64,000 bases of DNA from Pseudoalteromonas rubra (GTDB lineage Bacteria > Pseudomonadota > Gammaproteobacteria > Enterobacterales > Alteromonadaceae). Numbering within the stretch: the first letter of the stretch is position 1; every line of letters starts with the position of its first letter. The stretch lies in assembly GCF_005887115.1 (NCBI RefSeq), contig NZ_PNCJ01000007.1, forward strand, positions 173,095 through 237,094, in the 5' to 3' direction. Positions 35,572-44,606 of the stretch are shown in pieces. Made by a program: the position numbers and the translations under genes. A model generated the notes under the pieces. The model was not told the DNA's origin. It ran no database searches and worked only from the letters and a program-made list of their open reading frames with translations.

Positions 35572-37196
35572 CGCGATTACTGGGATCCGTGATCTTACTT
35601 ATTACAATGATGCCTGTCTGGGCGGTAGACCAGCTCAGCGCCAGCGTCGACAAAAACCCGGTGCTGGTTGGAGAGTATTTTACCCTGACCATAGAAGCTA
35701 ACGGCAAAGTATCCGGACAGATGCCAGACACCAGCGCCCTGAGCGCTCAGTTTGTCACCAGCCCTGTCAGTACCAGCTCCCGCACCAGTATCGTTAATGG
35801 CAGTATGAGCAGTACCACCAGCTGGCAAATGCAACTTCTGTCTCGCAAAGCCGGGGAATTTACCATCCCAAGTTTTGAGGTTGCAGGTCATCAGTCACGT
35901 CCCATCAAGCTCAAGGTACTTGCCCGCGACCAGGATAGCGAAGCGCAGCAAAATATCTTTATTAAAACCGAGCTAAAACCAGATACATTGCATGTTCAGC
36001 AGGCTGCGCTCTTCACTGTTAAGCTGTATCTCGGCCAGGATCTGCTCGATGGCCAACTCAGTGCCCCGCAGATGCAGGATGCACAAATTGCCCAACTGGG
36101 AAAACAAAGTGAGGACTATGAGATAGTCAATGGTCGTCGTTATATGGTCGTGACCCGAGAATATCTGGTACAGCCACAAAAAAGCGGCACCTTTACATTA
36201 GAGCCACCTATCTTTAATGGTCAGATCCGCGAAGGCTACCGTCGGATGGCGGTCTCAGCGGTAGCTGACAGTTTTGAAGTTGAAGTGAAACCTATTCCGG
36301 ATACCTATGCAGGAGCCTGGTTGCCCAGTGAGTTGGTCAACCTGAGCGAAGAATGGCAACCAAATGAGCAGACCGTCACCGTTGGTACACCAATCACCCG
36401 CACTCTGACATTAACAGCTCTGGGGATCACCAAAGAACAGCTGCCCGATATACAAGTGCCAGATGTCGATGGCTTCAGAACTTATCCGGATGAAACAGAC
36501 CGAAAACAGATGACGCGCGACGGCCGGGTGATTTCTCAGCTGATCGCCTCTTATGCCTTGTTGCCCCAGACACCTGGCACTTATACTTTGCCAGAAATTA
36601 AAGTGCCCTGGTTCAATACCGTCATCAACAAAGTACAGTATGCAACCTTGCCATCCAGAACCATTGAGGTAAAAGCCGATCCGAATCAGGTATCAGTCGC
36701 GCCTGCGTCTGTCGTCAACGCACCTCAACAAACAGCAACTCAGGCAGAACCACACATTGTGACCCAACCAGCGGATAAAACCTGGCTGGACTGGGCACTG
36801 ATTGCATCTGGCTACGTACTGTGGTTCATTACCTTGTTAGTGTGGTTTATAACTCGGCAATCGGCTAAAGTAGCGCCAACGCAGAGCGATAGCGCACCAC
36901 AGACGCCAAACGAAGCGCAAGCAATTAAACAGCTCAAACACGCCGCTCAACACTCTGATCCGGGACAATGCTATCAGGCCCTCAAAGCACTTGCGCGCGC
37001 ACAAGGCTATGACCATATCCATGCCTGGCGCCACCAGCTCAGCCATGAGTTGCAAAACGAAATTGCAAAGTTGCAAGGGGCGCTCTATAGTGCCAAACAA
37101 GAGAACGTTGACCTGAGCGTGCTATATCAATTGATTGCCGCACAGCATAAACAGGTTAAAAACGCGAAAAAACAGCATCTTGAGCCGTTGTACTAA
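35565..37196 (+). CDS. BatD-like periplasmic protein
   Basis: A 543-residue exported protein. The signal (about 1-22) is followed by the beta-sandwich repeats of the BatD/DUF11-like family (VDKNPVLVGEYFTLTIEANG; later KAGEFTIPSFEV and VTREYLVQPQKSGTFTL). A membrane helix near residue 407-425 places the large N-terminal part in the periplasm and a short tail in the cytoplasm. It is the last gene of the MoxR-VWA module. BatD probably acts with the VWA proteins in protecting or building the envelope. Length and order are as in other gammaproteobacteria. Confidence 0.85.
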   Translation: MVTRLLGSVILLITMMPVWAVDQLSASVDKNPVLVGEYFTLTIEANGKVSGQMPDTSALSAQFVTSPVSTSSRTSIVNGSMSSTTSWQMQLLSRKAGEFTIPSFEVAGHQSRPIKLKVLARDQDSEAQQNIFIKTELKPDTLHVQQAALFTVKLYLGQDLLDGQLSAPQMQDAQIAQLGKQSEDYEIVNGRRYMVVTREYLVQPQKSGTFTLEPPIFNGQIREGYRRMAVSAVADSFEVEVKPIPDTYAGAWLPSELVNLSEEWQPNEQTVTVGTPITRTLTLTALGITKEQLPDIQVPDVDGFRTYPDETDRKQMTRDGRVISQLIASYALLPQTPGTYTLPEIKVPWFNTVINKVQYATLPSRTIEVKADPNQVSVAPASVVNAPQQTATQAEPHIVTQPADKTWLDWALIASGYVLWFITLLVWFITRQSAKVAPTQSDSAPQTPNEAQAIKQLKHAAQHSDPGQCYQALKALARAQGYDHIHAWRHQLSHELQNEIAKLQGALYSAKQENVDLSVLYQLIAAQHKQVKNAKKQHLEPLY

Positions 37197-37247
37197 ATTT
37201 TCTTCGGTAAGATGAAATAATGTTGCTAGAGACAAGGTCTTATTAGC

Positions 37248-37763
37248 ATGACCACAAAACAAAAACGTTACGAAAGTCTGGTCCAGGTGTACAACAAGGA
37301 GCTTTATCGCTTTGCTTACTGGTTGTGCCAGGATCCGACCATTGCTGAAGATTTGGTACAGGAAACTTTTTTACGCGCCTGGCGATCACTGGACGCCCTG
37401 CAGGATGACAGCGCAGCCAAATCCTGGTTATTAACCATTTTGCGGCGAGAAAATGCGCGCCGCTTTGAACGCAAACAATTTGATTATGCCGACGTAGAGC
37501 AGGACACGCTGGTTGACGCAACCAGCGCATCACCCGACTCGCAGACAGAACAAATGATGGTCCAAAGACAGATTAGTTTACTGTCACCGGAATATCGTGA
37601 GCCACTGCTGTTACAGGTTGTAATGGGCTGCTCCGGCGAAGAAATAGCACAGATCCTGGAACTCAACAAAAATACCGTGATGACCAGGCTATATCGTGCC
37701 AGAAACCAATTGAAAGAGGCTTTAACACAAGTGACCGAAACAGCAAAAGGGGCATCAAACTGA
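37248..37763 (+). CDS. ECF-type RNA polymerase sigma factor
   Basis: A 171-residue sigma factor of the RpoE-like group. Region 2 covers residues 8-75 (FAYWLCQDPTIAEDLVQETFLRAWRS), and region 4 covers 105-160 (LSPEYREPLLLQVVMGCSGEEIAQIL, then TVMTRLYRARNQLKEAL). It starts 51 bases after batD on the same strand and ends overlapping the anti-sigma start. Its own target promoters cannot be told from here; a role in envelope stress fits the neighbourhood. Confidence 0.9.
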   Translation: MTTKQKRYESLVQVYNKELYRFAYWLCQDPTIAEDLVQETFLRAWRSLDALQDDSAAKSWLLTILRRENARRFERKQFDYADVEQDTLVDATSASPDSQTEQMMVQRQISLLSPEYREPLLLQVVMGCSGEEIAQILELNKNTVMTRLYRARNQLKEALTQVTETAKGASN

Positions 37764-38494
37764 TGGATGAACTTGAATTTCGCCGCCGCTTGTTTGCCGA
37801 TCCCAATGATAAGGATGTAATTGCACAGGCAGACACAGATCCGGCCAAACAACGTCTCGTAAAAGAGATGCAGGATTTTGATGCAACGCTTCACAGTGCG
37901 CTGGATATTTCAGTGCCTGATGACCTGGCACAAAAAATCCTTGCAAAGCAGCAAGCAGATACAGAGACTTCCAGCAAACAAAGTGCCGAAGTAAGACAGC
38001 TGGCCTGGTACCGTCGCTTTAAAGCGCCGTTGGCCACGGCTGCCTCAGCCTTATTGGCTGTCTCCTTGTACTTTGCAACCTCAGTTCAGGCGCCATTACA
38101 TGCAGGTGAACACGCGTTAGAACACGTATATTACGAAGCCGAAGCCCTGGCGTTAACAGATGAAGTTCAGTTGCAGGTTGTCAACGAGAAGCTTGCTATG
38201 TTTGGTGGCAAACTGGAATCCATGCCGGGTAAAGTGACCTATGCAACGTTTTGTAACTTTAAAGGGCAACGCAGTCTGCATTTGATATTTCAGTCGGAGC
38301 ATGGCCCGGTAACTGTGTTTATTGTGCCCACCGACAGGAATGAAGGCACAGGCACAGACGAGCAGTTTGCCGATGGACGTTTCAGCGGAAGCATCAAGCC
38401 AGGAGAAAGAGCAGACACCATTTTAGTGGCTGATCTGAATACCCCGTTGGAGCGCTACGAAACCGCTGTGACAGAATCATTACGCTGGTTATAA
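37763..38494 (+). CDS. DUF3379-type anti-sigma factor
   Basis: A 243-residue protein. Residues 1-80 form a soluble anti-sigma part with repeated acidic patches, residues 90-108 one membrane helix (ATAASALLAVSLYFATSV), and residues 110-243 a periplasmic domain. The ATG shares the A of the preceding stop (TGATG), so the sigma and anti-sigma genes are translationally coupled. DUF3379 proteins pair with such sigma factors in Vibrio, Shewanella and Pseudoalteromonas. Whether its release depends on regulated proteolysis cannot be told from here. Confidence 0.85.
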   Translation: MDELEFRRRLFADPNDKDVIAQADTDPAKQRLVKEMQDFDATLHSALDISVPDDLAQKILAKQQADTETSSKQSAEVRQLAWYRRFKAPLATAASALLAVSLYFATSVQAPLHAGEHALEHVYYEAEALALTDEVQLQVVNEKLAMFGGKLESMPGKVTYATFCNFKGQRSLHLIFQSEHGPVTVFIVPTDRNEGTGTDEQFADGRFSGSIKPGERADTILVADLNTPLERYETAVTESLRWL

Positions 38495-38516
38495 ATTTTA
38501 CGCCCTTTATATCCAA

Positions 38517-38553
38517 CCACAACACCGGGTTTAAACTCGGTGTTGTGGTATTT
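38517..38553 (+). terminator. Hairpin after the anti-sigma gene
   Basis: An 11-bp stem (CCACAACACCG at 38517-38527, CGGTGTTGTGG at 38538-38548) with a 10-base loop, 20 bases past the anti-sigma stop. The following bases are only moderately T-rich (TATTTC), so termination may be partial. Confidence 0.6.
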
Positions 38554-38791
38554 CTGTGAGCCAACTTCATCACCTAAAGCAATTAGCTGATGAAAAAGGA
38601 ATAACCATCAGTTATTTACGAACAATCAGAAAGATTATTTCGACCTGAATAAAAAACATATATAACCTAAGCAATTTCAGATACTTAGCATTTTCTTTGT
38701 GCAACACAACCAGATCCCGCTGTTGAAATCGCTTCGCTTCACCACATTGATTAATTACAATGCCTTCAGATCTAAAACTCAGAGGAACACC

Positions 38792-39691
38792 ATGAAACAA
38801 TTTGTTGTTTTAATGACATTAATTGCCGTTCTGGTATCAACCAGTTTCAGTGCAGAAGCACGGAAAAAGTTCGGCAGCAAAAAAAGTGCGGGTAAAACCC
38901 ACGCTACCAGCACCACGGCACAGAAAAAACAAGTGGACACCAAAACACTGGCACCGAATACCGCCGCAAAGCCTAAATCAAACAAAAAAGGCATTATGGC
39001 TGGCGTATTAGGCGGCCTGTTGGCAGGTGGCCTTATCGCTGCAATGATGGGCGATGACTTCGAAGGTTTCCAGTTTATGGAAATGATCTTGTTTGCGATT
39101 CTGGCATTCGTACTATTCAAAGTCATAAAATCCTTCATGACTAAACGCCAGCAACCACATATGGCGGGGATGCCTCAAGGTGGTAACTTTGGTGGTGGTA
39201 ACTTTGGCCAGAATAATGCTGATCAGGGTCAAAACCAGAGCGCTCAGTTCCGTCAGCAAGCTCAACCAACCACGACGAGCGGTGGCTTTGGTCAGAAGCA
39301 GGAGCAAGTACCATTTAATTTGCCAGCTGACTTTGATGTGAACGGCTTCTTACAAGGCGCCCGAGAGCATTATCATACCGTACAGACTGCCTGGAACCAG
39401 GGCGATTTTGCCACTCTGGCTGAGTACCTGAGCCCTGAACTGGTCGAAGAGTTTAAACAAGACCGTGCACAGCATGGCGATGTTGCAACAGAAGTGATGT
39501 TTGTTGATGCGCAGTTAGTGCGTGCAGAAACCTCACCGGTGGCCTGGGAAGTGAGCGTCATGTTCAAGGGTAAATACCGTGATCTTGGCGATAAGCAGGA
39601 AGAACCAATCCACGAGATCTGGCATCTGGAAAGAAAAACACAGGGCGATGCGCCTTGGGTTATTGTCGGTGTGGAAGATCTGATCGACTAA
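38792..39691 (+). CDS. Tim44-like membrane protein
   Basis: A 299-residue protein. The ATG at 38792 has GAGGAA 7 bases upstream and gives a signal peptide (MKQFVVLMTLIAVLVSTSFSA); the longer frame from 38699 has none. A Lys/Ser-rich linker follows, then two hydrophobic helices at about 68-85 and 95-112. A Gly/Asn/Gln-rich stretch covers 120-160. Residues 175-298 match the Tim44-like domain (FLQGAREHYHTVQTAWNQGDF). In mitochondria Tim44 ties the import motor to the membrane; in bacteria the domain appears in envelope proteins of unclear role. Its place after the sigma pair suggests an envelope function. Confidence 0.8.
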   Translation: MKQFVVLMTLIAVLVSTSFSAEARKKFGSKKSAGKTHATSTTAQKKQVDTKTLAPNTAAKPKSNKKGIMAGVLGGLLAGGLIAAMMGDDFEGFQFMEMILFAILAFVLFKVIKSFMTKRQQPHMAGMPQGGNFGGGNFGQNNADQGQNQSAQFRQQAQPTTTSGGFGQKQEQVPFNLPADFDVNGFLQGAREHYHTVQTAWNQGDFATLAEYLSPELVEEFKQDRAQHGDVATEVMFVDAQLVRAETSPVAWEVSVMFKGKYRDLGDKQEEPIHEIWHLERKTQGDAPWVIVGVEDLID

Positions 39692-39700
39692 ATCGACGTC

Positions 39701-39732
39701 TGTGCTACCAGAGCAGCTTTGCTGGTAGCACA
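39701..39732. terminator. Bidirectional hairpin between convergent genes
   Basis: An 11-bp perfect stem (TGTGCTACCAG at 39701-39711, CTGGTAGCACA at 39722-39732) with a 10-base loop, 10 bases past the Tim44-like stop and 10 bases before the stop of the minus-strand LytTR gene. There is no T-run, but the position fits a shared terminator. Confidence 0.6.
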
Positions 39733-39741
39733 CAGTTTGTT

Positions 39742-41268
39742 TCATTCAATTGATTCCCTTACCTGACCAATTAAACGCCGACTAACCGGTACTCTCTGAC
39801 CGTCACTGAGGTGTAAGAACGCATATCCAGCGACTGCTTTATCCTTATTCAACGCGACCTTTCTGACTTTGTCCAAATCAACAAGATAAGATCTGTGTAC
39901 CTGCATAAATGTGGCGGGTAGTTTTTCTATCAAACTTTTCAGCGAGCCTGAATACAATCGCTCACCACCGCCTTCCAAATGCAGCTCAACATAATCGCCA
40001 GCTGCGCGGCACCATATCAACTGTCCTATATCAATACGCTCCGTTGAGCTACCAAAAGTGAGCTTGAGATACTGCTGTGCGTCTGTTTTATCCAGTTGCG
40101 CCAGTTTTACCTGCAATTTAGCAATGGCCTGTTGGTCTATCATGCTCTGGATTTGAAGCTCACCAAGATGACGAATATGCAATCCCAAAAAAACCCCAAG
40201 CAATGCGGTGACCATGATATAGAACAACAGACTGTGAAATGACTGTACGCTCAGTATCGACGCCAGAAGGAACGCACATTGCGTCGCAACGAATATCAGA
40301 GCTTTATTGGTACGGGACTGATAATAATATCGGCCAGATACCAATATCCCAACGAGTACCGGAAAAGCCACAGCCAGCGTTGTTTTCTGGTCAAACCCGG
40401 GACTAAAAAATACCATAAGCAAGGTAAGGCTCATACTCAGAGCCAGGATCGTCAGCCGGGTATTAATAAGGACCTGACAAGAACGCAGCAGGTATGCCAG
40501 TAATCCACAGCCGAAGCCCAACGCACACAGTAAGATCAATATGAGCCTGACGTCATGCAAAGGGTAAGGATAACTGATCCAACCGCGCAACTGCTCTAGC
40601 GCCAGTTGAACGGCAGCAATGCCAAACAGCCAAAGCAGCCCTGCCGGGATCTGAGCCCGCAAAGGGCTTAACCTCAGGATCAGCAAATAAAGCACCCCGA
40701 GGACCAGAACACACAAAATGCTCAGTTGAATATGTGGCTCTATGCCAAAGTATTCTGTGCTGTTCTGGTACTCACCCAGTGCTGCAAGATGCAACGGTGA
40801 AGATAAGCGCAAAAGGCTCTGATGAGAGGACAGATGCATGACCACCCAGTTTTCACCTTCTTTGATGACATCGGTAGGGACATAAAACCGAGTGTCCATA
40901 CGCCCGGCCAGCTCTTGCTGACCATCGAGAGCAACACGGCCATTCGTGCCGAGCAACCTGCCATTCAGATAAACCTCACTGGAAGCTTTCGCGAACAGAT
41001 AAAATGCGTATGGCCCCGTACGCTCTTGCCAATGCTCAGATAAATGTAATCGTGCCTTTAACCAGATAGCTTGCCCCTGTGGATCGCTACTGAAAAATGA
41101 CTGCGTCTTACAAGCTGGCTCTTCAAAAGTTGGTATCGGCCCACCGCCCGGGCACACCCACACCTGATGATAATTTATGTGTGTCCAATCTAGCGCGAAC
41201 ACATTGCCAGACAACACCAGCAGTGTACAGAGCACTGTTCGCAATAATCTACTGTCACGAAATCGCAC
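39742..41268 (-). CDS. 7TM sensor protein with LytTR DNA-binding domain
   Basis: A 508-residue protein. The N-terminal 20 residues are a signal; residues 30-170 form an extracytoplasmic beta-sandwich like the 7TMR-DISM sensor (VYLNGRLLGTNGRV). Residues 180-365 contain about seven membrane helices. Residues 405-505 are a LytTR DNA-binding domain (DYVELHLEGG, QVHRSYLVDLDKV, VPVSRRLIGQV). It thus joins sensing and DNA binding in one membrane protein with no separate kinase or receiver. The cognate targets are not evident; the secreted S33 peptidase at 41416 is divergent and shares the 147-base upstream region, so it is a plausible target. Confidence 0.8.
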   Translation of the reverse strand: MRFRDSRLLRTVLCTLLVLSGNVFALDWTHINYHQVWVCPGGGPIPTFEEPACKTQSFFSSDPQGQAIWLKARLHLSEHWQERTGPYAFYLFAKASSEVYLNGRLLGTNGRVALDGQQELAGRMDTRFYVPTDVIKEGENWVVMHLSSHQSLLRLSSPLHLAALGEYQNSTEYFGIEPHIQLSILCVLVLGVLYLLILRLSPLRAQIPAGLLWLFGIAAVQLALEQLRGWISYPYPLHDVRLILILLCALGFGCGLLAYLLRSCQVLINTRLTILALSMSLTLLMVFFSPGFDQKTTLAVAFPVLVGILVSGRYYYQSRTNKALIFVATQCAFLLASILSVQSFHSLLFYIMVTALLGVFLGLHIRHLGELQIQSMIDQQAIAKLQVKLAQLDKTDAQQYLKLTFGSSTERIDIGQLIWCRAAGDYVELHLEGGGERLYSGSLKSLIEKLPATFMQVHRSYLVDLDKVRKVALNKDKAVAGYAFLHLSDGQRVPVSRRLIGQVRESIE

Positions 41269-41415
41269 AGCTTCTCCTATGTCGACCTTTGGTCGGCTGA
41301 ATTCAACCGCTTGTCGATATTACTATTAAGATCAATACATTCGGTAGAATATCGCATGATATTTGGTCTCGAACAAGCTTAACTGAGTGCACTTCCAACC
41401 AACAAGATCATCATT

Positions 41416-42906
41416 ATGAAAGACACCCGCTATGACGAATTTCGCAGCTCTATATTGCGAACACTACTGTTCATCATCTTAATCATGTCCTTTGATACAA
41501 TCAGTCAGGAGCAACACCAACCAGCTTATGAGAATGAGGAGGCTATTACATTTAAGACTCAGGACAACCAACAAGTCGCTGCCTTTTCAGGTTTTATTAC
41601 CGTGCCAGAGAATCGCACTCAGGCAAGTAGCCGAACTATTCGTGTTCACTATGTACGATTTCCAGCAACTACCAAGAAACCCGGCAGCCCCATTGTCTAC
41701 CTTGCCGGCGGCCCCGGTGGGTCAGGCATTAAGACAGCCGAATATGCCAATTTCCGATTTCCTTTGTTTATGGCCCTGCGCGAATTTGGTGATGTGATAG
41801 CACTGGATCAACGCGGTACAGGTAAATCCGATCAACTCCCCGCTTGTCAGTCAGGCATTTACACCAGCACAGATACGCCACAAACCGATCTGGAAATTAC
41901 CCACCTATATCAGCATGCCGCACTCAAATGTGCCGCATTCTGGCAGACACAAGGATATGATATTAAGGGGTACACAACAGAGCAAAGTGCAGAAGACCTG
42001 GATGACCTCAGACGTCATCTCAAAGCCAAAAAACTGACTCTTTGGGGGATCAGTTATGGCACTCATCTGGCGCTGGCTGCAACCAAACTGATGCCCAATA
42101 AGCTGGACAAGCTAGTGCTGGCCAGTGTTGAGGGACTAGACCAGACAGTCAAACTGCCGGCTCGGACAGATGCCTACTTTGCCCGGGTTCAGCAGGTTAT
42201 TAACACTCAGCCTAAAGCAAAGGCGCTGTATCCCGATATTGCCGCACTGATCCGTCGTGTACACAAGCGCCTTGATACGTCTCCAGTAAAAATACAACTA
42301 ACTGATAAAAATGGGGAAAAAGTCGGCTTATTGTTCCAGCGCTGGCAGATGCAGCGCCTGGCATCAGCAATGATAGCCGACCCACATCGGGGTTTGAAAC
42401 GTTTGTTGGCACTTTATCGGGCTTTGGACATGGGGAACGTTGAACCGCTTCAGCACATCGCAAATAGAGGTTATTTCAGCGATAATCAAATTAGTTTCAG
42501 ACTCATGCCATTCGCCATGGACATAGCCTCCGGCATCACACAGCAAAGGCTGGCTCAGGTTAACCAGCAAAGCACAACAGCATTGCTTGGTGCCTATTTA
42601 AACTTCCCTATGCCTCAATTGCAGGGGGTCATTGCCGAATTGGACTTAGGTGATACGTTTCGCAAAGCCCCAGTATCTGATGTATCGACATTAGTGCTGT
42701 CGGGCTCATTAGATGGCCGCACTTACCCACACAGTCAGCTGGACGCCGTCAGGAATTTTAGCGATGTGACGCAAGTCATCATCGAAAATGCAGGGCATAA
42801 TCTGTTTATGCGCTCGCCACAGGTGACGGAAGTGATAAAAACATTTTTAGCAGGTAAATCGGTGCAAACCAGCAATATCAGAGTACCACTGGTAGAGTTA
42901 TATTGA
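41416..42906 (+). CDS. Secreted S33-family (TAP-like) alpha/beta hydrolase peptidase
   Basis: A 496-residue alpha/beta hydrolase. A membrane or signal segment spans about 15-32. The oxyanion motif AGGPGGSGI (near residue 96), the nucleophile elbow GISYGTH (near 213) and the C-terminal VLSGSLDGRTYP and ENAGHNLF provide a full Ser-Asp-His triad. The layout matches tripeptidyl aminopeptidase/proline iminopeptidase relatives of family S33, which remove N-terminal peptides. It probably acts in the periplasm or outside. It is divergent from the LytTR sensor and converges on the double-glycine peptide gene at 43022. A link with that peptide is possible but only inferred. Confidence 0.82.
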   Translation: MKDTRYDEFRSSILRTLLFIILIMSFDTISQEQHQPAYENEEAITFKTQDNQQVAAFSGFITVPENRTQASSRTIRVHYVRFPATTKKPGSPIVYLAGGPGGSGIKTAEYANFRFPLFMALREFGDVIALDQRGTGKSDQLPACQSGIYTSTDTPQTDLEITHLYQHAALKCAAFWQTQGYDIKGYTTEQSAEDLDDLRRHLKAKKLTLWGISYGTHLALAATKLMPNKLDKLVLASVEGLDQTVKLPARTDAYFARVQQVINTQPKAKALYPDIAALIRRVHKRLDTSPVKIQLTDKNGEKVGLLFQRWQMQRLASAMIADPHRGLKRLLALYRALDMGNVEPLQHIANRGYFSDNQISFRLMPFAMDIASGITQQRLAQVNQQSTTALLGAYLNFPMPQLQGVIAELDLGDTFRKAPVSDVSTLVLSGSLDGRTYPHSQLDAVRNFSDVTQVIIENAGHNLFMRSPQVTEVIKTFLAGKSVQTSNIRVPLVELY

Positions 42907-42966
42907 GCAGGTATTTGCATCAGTAATTACAACTTCTGAGTTTACAGAGAAAAACACCTCAGTAGT

Positions 42967-43002
42967 GCTCAATCGCAACAAATGATGTTAATGCGATTGA
43001 GC
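42967..43002. terminator. Hairpin between the peptidase and the small peptide gene
   Basis: An 11-bp stem (GCTCAATCGCA at 42967-42977, TGCGATTGAGC at 42992-43002) with a 14-base loop, between two convergent genes. T residues follow on the plus strand (CCTTTTC). It can end transcripts from either side. Confidence 0.65.
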
Positions 43003-43021
43003 TGACCTTTTCTCCGACTAT

Positions 43022-43189
43022 TTACACCTGGCAGGCTGCACGCGTACAACTCCACCTGTCAGTCAGCGTATTACATAGTTCATAGTTGGTAATATCTGGT
43101 GGCATACCACCTGCGATAAAAGGTGTTTGTGCATCGGCAAGCTTTTTTGTGTTAGTCAAATTTTTTAACTTCTTAATTTTCAGTTTCAT
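43022..43189 (-). CDS. Double-glycine leader micropeptide, candidate RiPP precursor
   Basis: A 55-residue peptide. The ATG at 43189 has AAGGAAAT 4 bases upstream, better than the ATG of the longer frame at 43213. Residues 1-28 look like a leader: a Lys/Leu-rich start (MKLKIKKLKNL) and a PFIAGG end with Gly27-Gly28. Residues 29-55 would be the mature part, beginning MPPD and containing three Cys (35, 45, 50 by the frame). Leaders ending in GG are cleaved by peptidase-ABC transporters in many bacteriocins and lanthipeptides. No modification or export gene lies nearby, so this would act with enzymes elsewhere or is a diffusible peptide. It is 98 bases below the membrane AraC regulator on the same strand. 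Confidence 0.6.
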   Translation of the reverse strand: MKLKIKKLKNLTNTKKLADAQTPFIAGGMPPDITNYELCNTLTDRWSCTRAACQV

Positions 43190-43287
43190 ATTATTTCCTT
43201 GTTTATTTATCACTCACCTTTTAAGCTAACAGCTACCCCCCAACCGAATCAACAAAAAATAAACAAAAATACAACACATTTATCACA

Positions 43288-44478
43288 CTATGTATTCGCA
43301 CGTGTATGCTTCTTATATTCTCCTGGTGTCATGCCTGTGTGAGTCTTAAACGCCTTGTAAAAAGAAGAGCGCGCGTTAAAACCCACTGCCATGGCTATAT
43401 CAAGCACAGTTTTATCACCGGTGCGCAATAGCTCCACGGCGGCGTCAATCCGAGCTTTATTCACATAGTCAAAAAATGACTTACCTAATGTCTGATTTAA
43501 AGTTTGAGACACATAATTTGCAGATACTTTCAAATATTCCGCCAGTTTGTAGAGGGTCAGGTCCGGCTCCAAATAGAGCTTTTCTGTGACCACGGCAGTG
43601 TGTATTTTCTTTGCAATACGTTTTGCCTGCTCATCACTCAACGCCGAATGCTGGTATTTGGCTAAAACTGACCGCTCTGCTGCCTTGTCGCTTAGTACGT
43701 TTGACCTCTCTGGCTGTTCGGTAAGATGATAAATTTTGTCGAACCCAGGCTTCTGTCTCAAAGACCAGTAGAGCAACAGCCAGATAGTTACAGCGGTCAA
43801 CGTCGCGACTCCCCCCTCACGCAAGAACGTGGGCTGTGCACTCAGATCCTGGATAAGGGTCAGCGCCAGCCAGCCCCAGGTAAATACCATCAGGGTTAGC
43901 ACAACACCTAACCAGCCCAGTTCACGCTCTTTAGTACTGGCAAATACCGCATGCAACTGACGCCGATAAGTAAGCAAATTACGCCAGGTTTTAACCACAT
44001 AAATCAAGCTTTGCAACGGCCAGAACAGCATAACAGTTATAATAAACCACACAGTGAGTCGCGCATCATCTGCCAGCTCAACGTCACCTTCGGCAAAAAA
44101 GATACTAAACAAGGCGCTGTCAGAAAGCCGCAACAAGCTGGCTGACAGCACACATGAAATACAGGCCGGAACAAAATGCCACAAACTTTGGCGGGTAAAG
44201 AGCCAGGGAAGCTGTGAGGTCAACCCTCTCGTATAGAGGTAAAAACAGGGAAAAAGTAACAACCATGCCGGAACAATCGCCGCAATATAAACATAACGCG
44301 CTGCGGGGAACTGGGCGAAGATAAGTGGGCCAGATAAGATCACAAACAAAGAAAATAGAAACAGTGCCAGTGCCCGGTAACAATGCCAACGTTGCACTCT
44401 GCCAGCCAGAATTGTCAATGCAAGCCCTAATGCACCGAGTAAAAAAGTGTAGACAAACGTCAATTCAGCACCAAACAA
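43288..44478 (-). CDS. Membrane-bound AraC-family regulator
   Basis: A 396-residue protein. Residues 1-240 hold seven hydrophobic segments (for example TFLLGALGLALTILAG near the start). Residues 290-392 are an AraC-type helix-turn-helix pair (LAEYLKVSANYVSQTLNQ and IAMAVGFNARSSFYKAFK, then HTGMTPGEYKK). It therefore links a membrane sensor to DNA binding directly. Such proteins are known in gammaproteobacteria and Bacteroidetes, but their ligands are mostly unknown. Its nearest downstream gene on the same strand is the double-glycine peptide at 43022-43189, a possible target or signal. Confidence 0.85.
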   Translation of the reverse strand: MFGAELTFVYTFLLGALGLALTILAGRVQRWHCYRALALFLFSLFVILSGPLIFAQFPAARYVYIAAIVPAWLLLFPCFYLYTRGLTSQLPWLFTRQSLWHFVPACISCVLSASLLRLSDSALFSIFFAEGDVELADDARLTVWFIITVMLFWPLQSLIYVVKTWRNLLTYRRQLHAVFASTKERELGWLGVVLTLMVFTWGWLALTLIQDLSAQPTFLREGGVATLTAVTIWLLLYWSLRQKPGFDKIYHLTEQPERSNVLSDKAAERSVLAKYQHSALSDEQAKRIAKKIHTAVVTEKLYLEPDLTLYKLAEYLKVSANYVSQTLNQTLGKSFFDYVNKARIDAAVELLRTGDKTVLDIAMAVGFNARSSFYKAFKTHTGMTPGEYKKHTRANT

Positions 44479-44606
44479 AAGCTCAACCTTATGATTTTTA
44501 TACTTATAAATAACAATACTGTCCTAACCTTTAGTATTGGACGACAGCCTGTGACTGCCAGTATAAAGTGCATTACCAACACATCGCAATAAACAGGAAT
44601 AACAAG

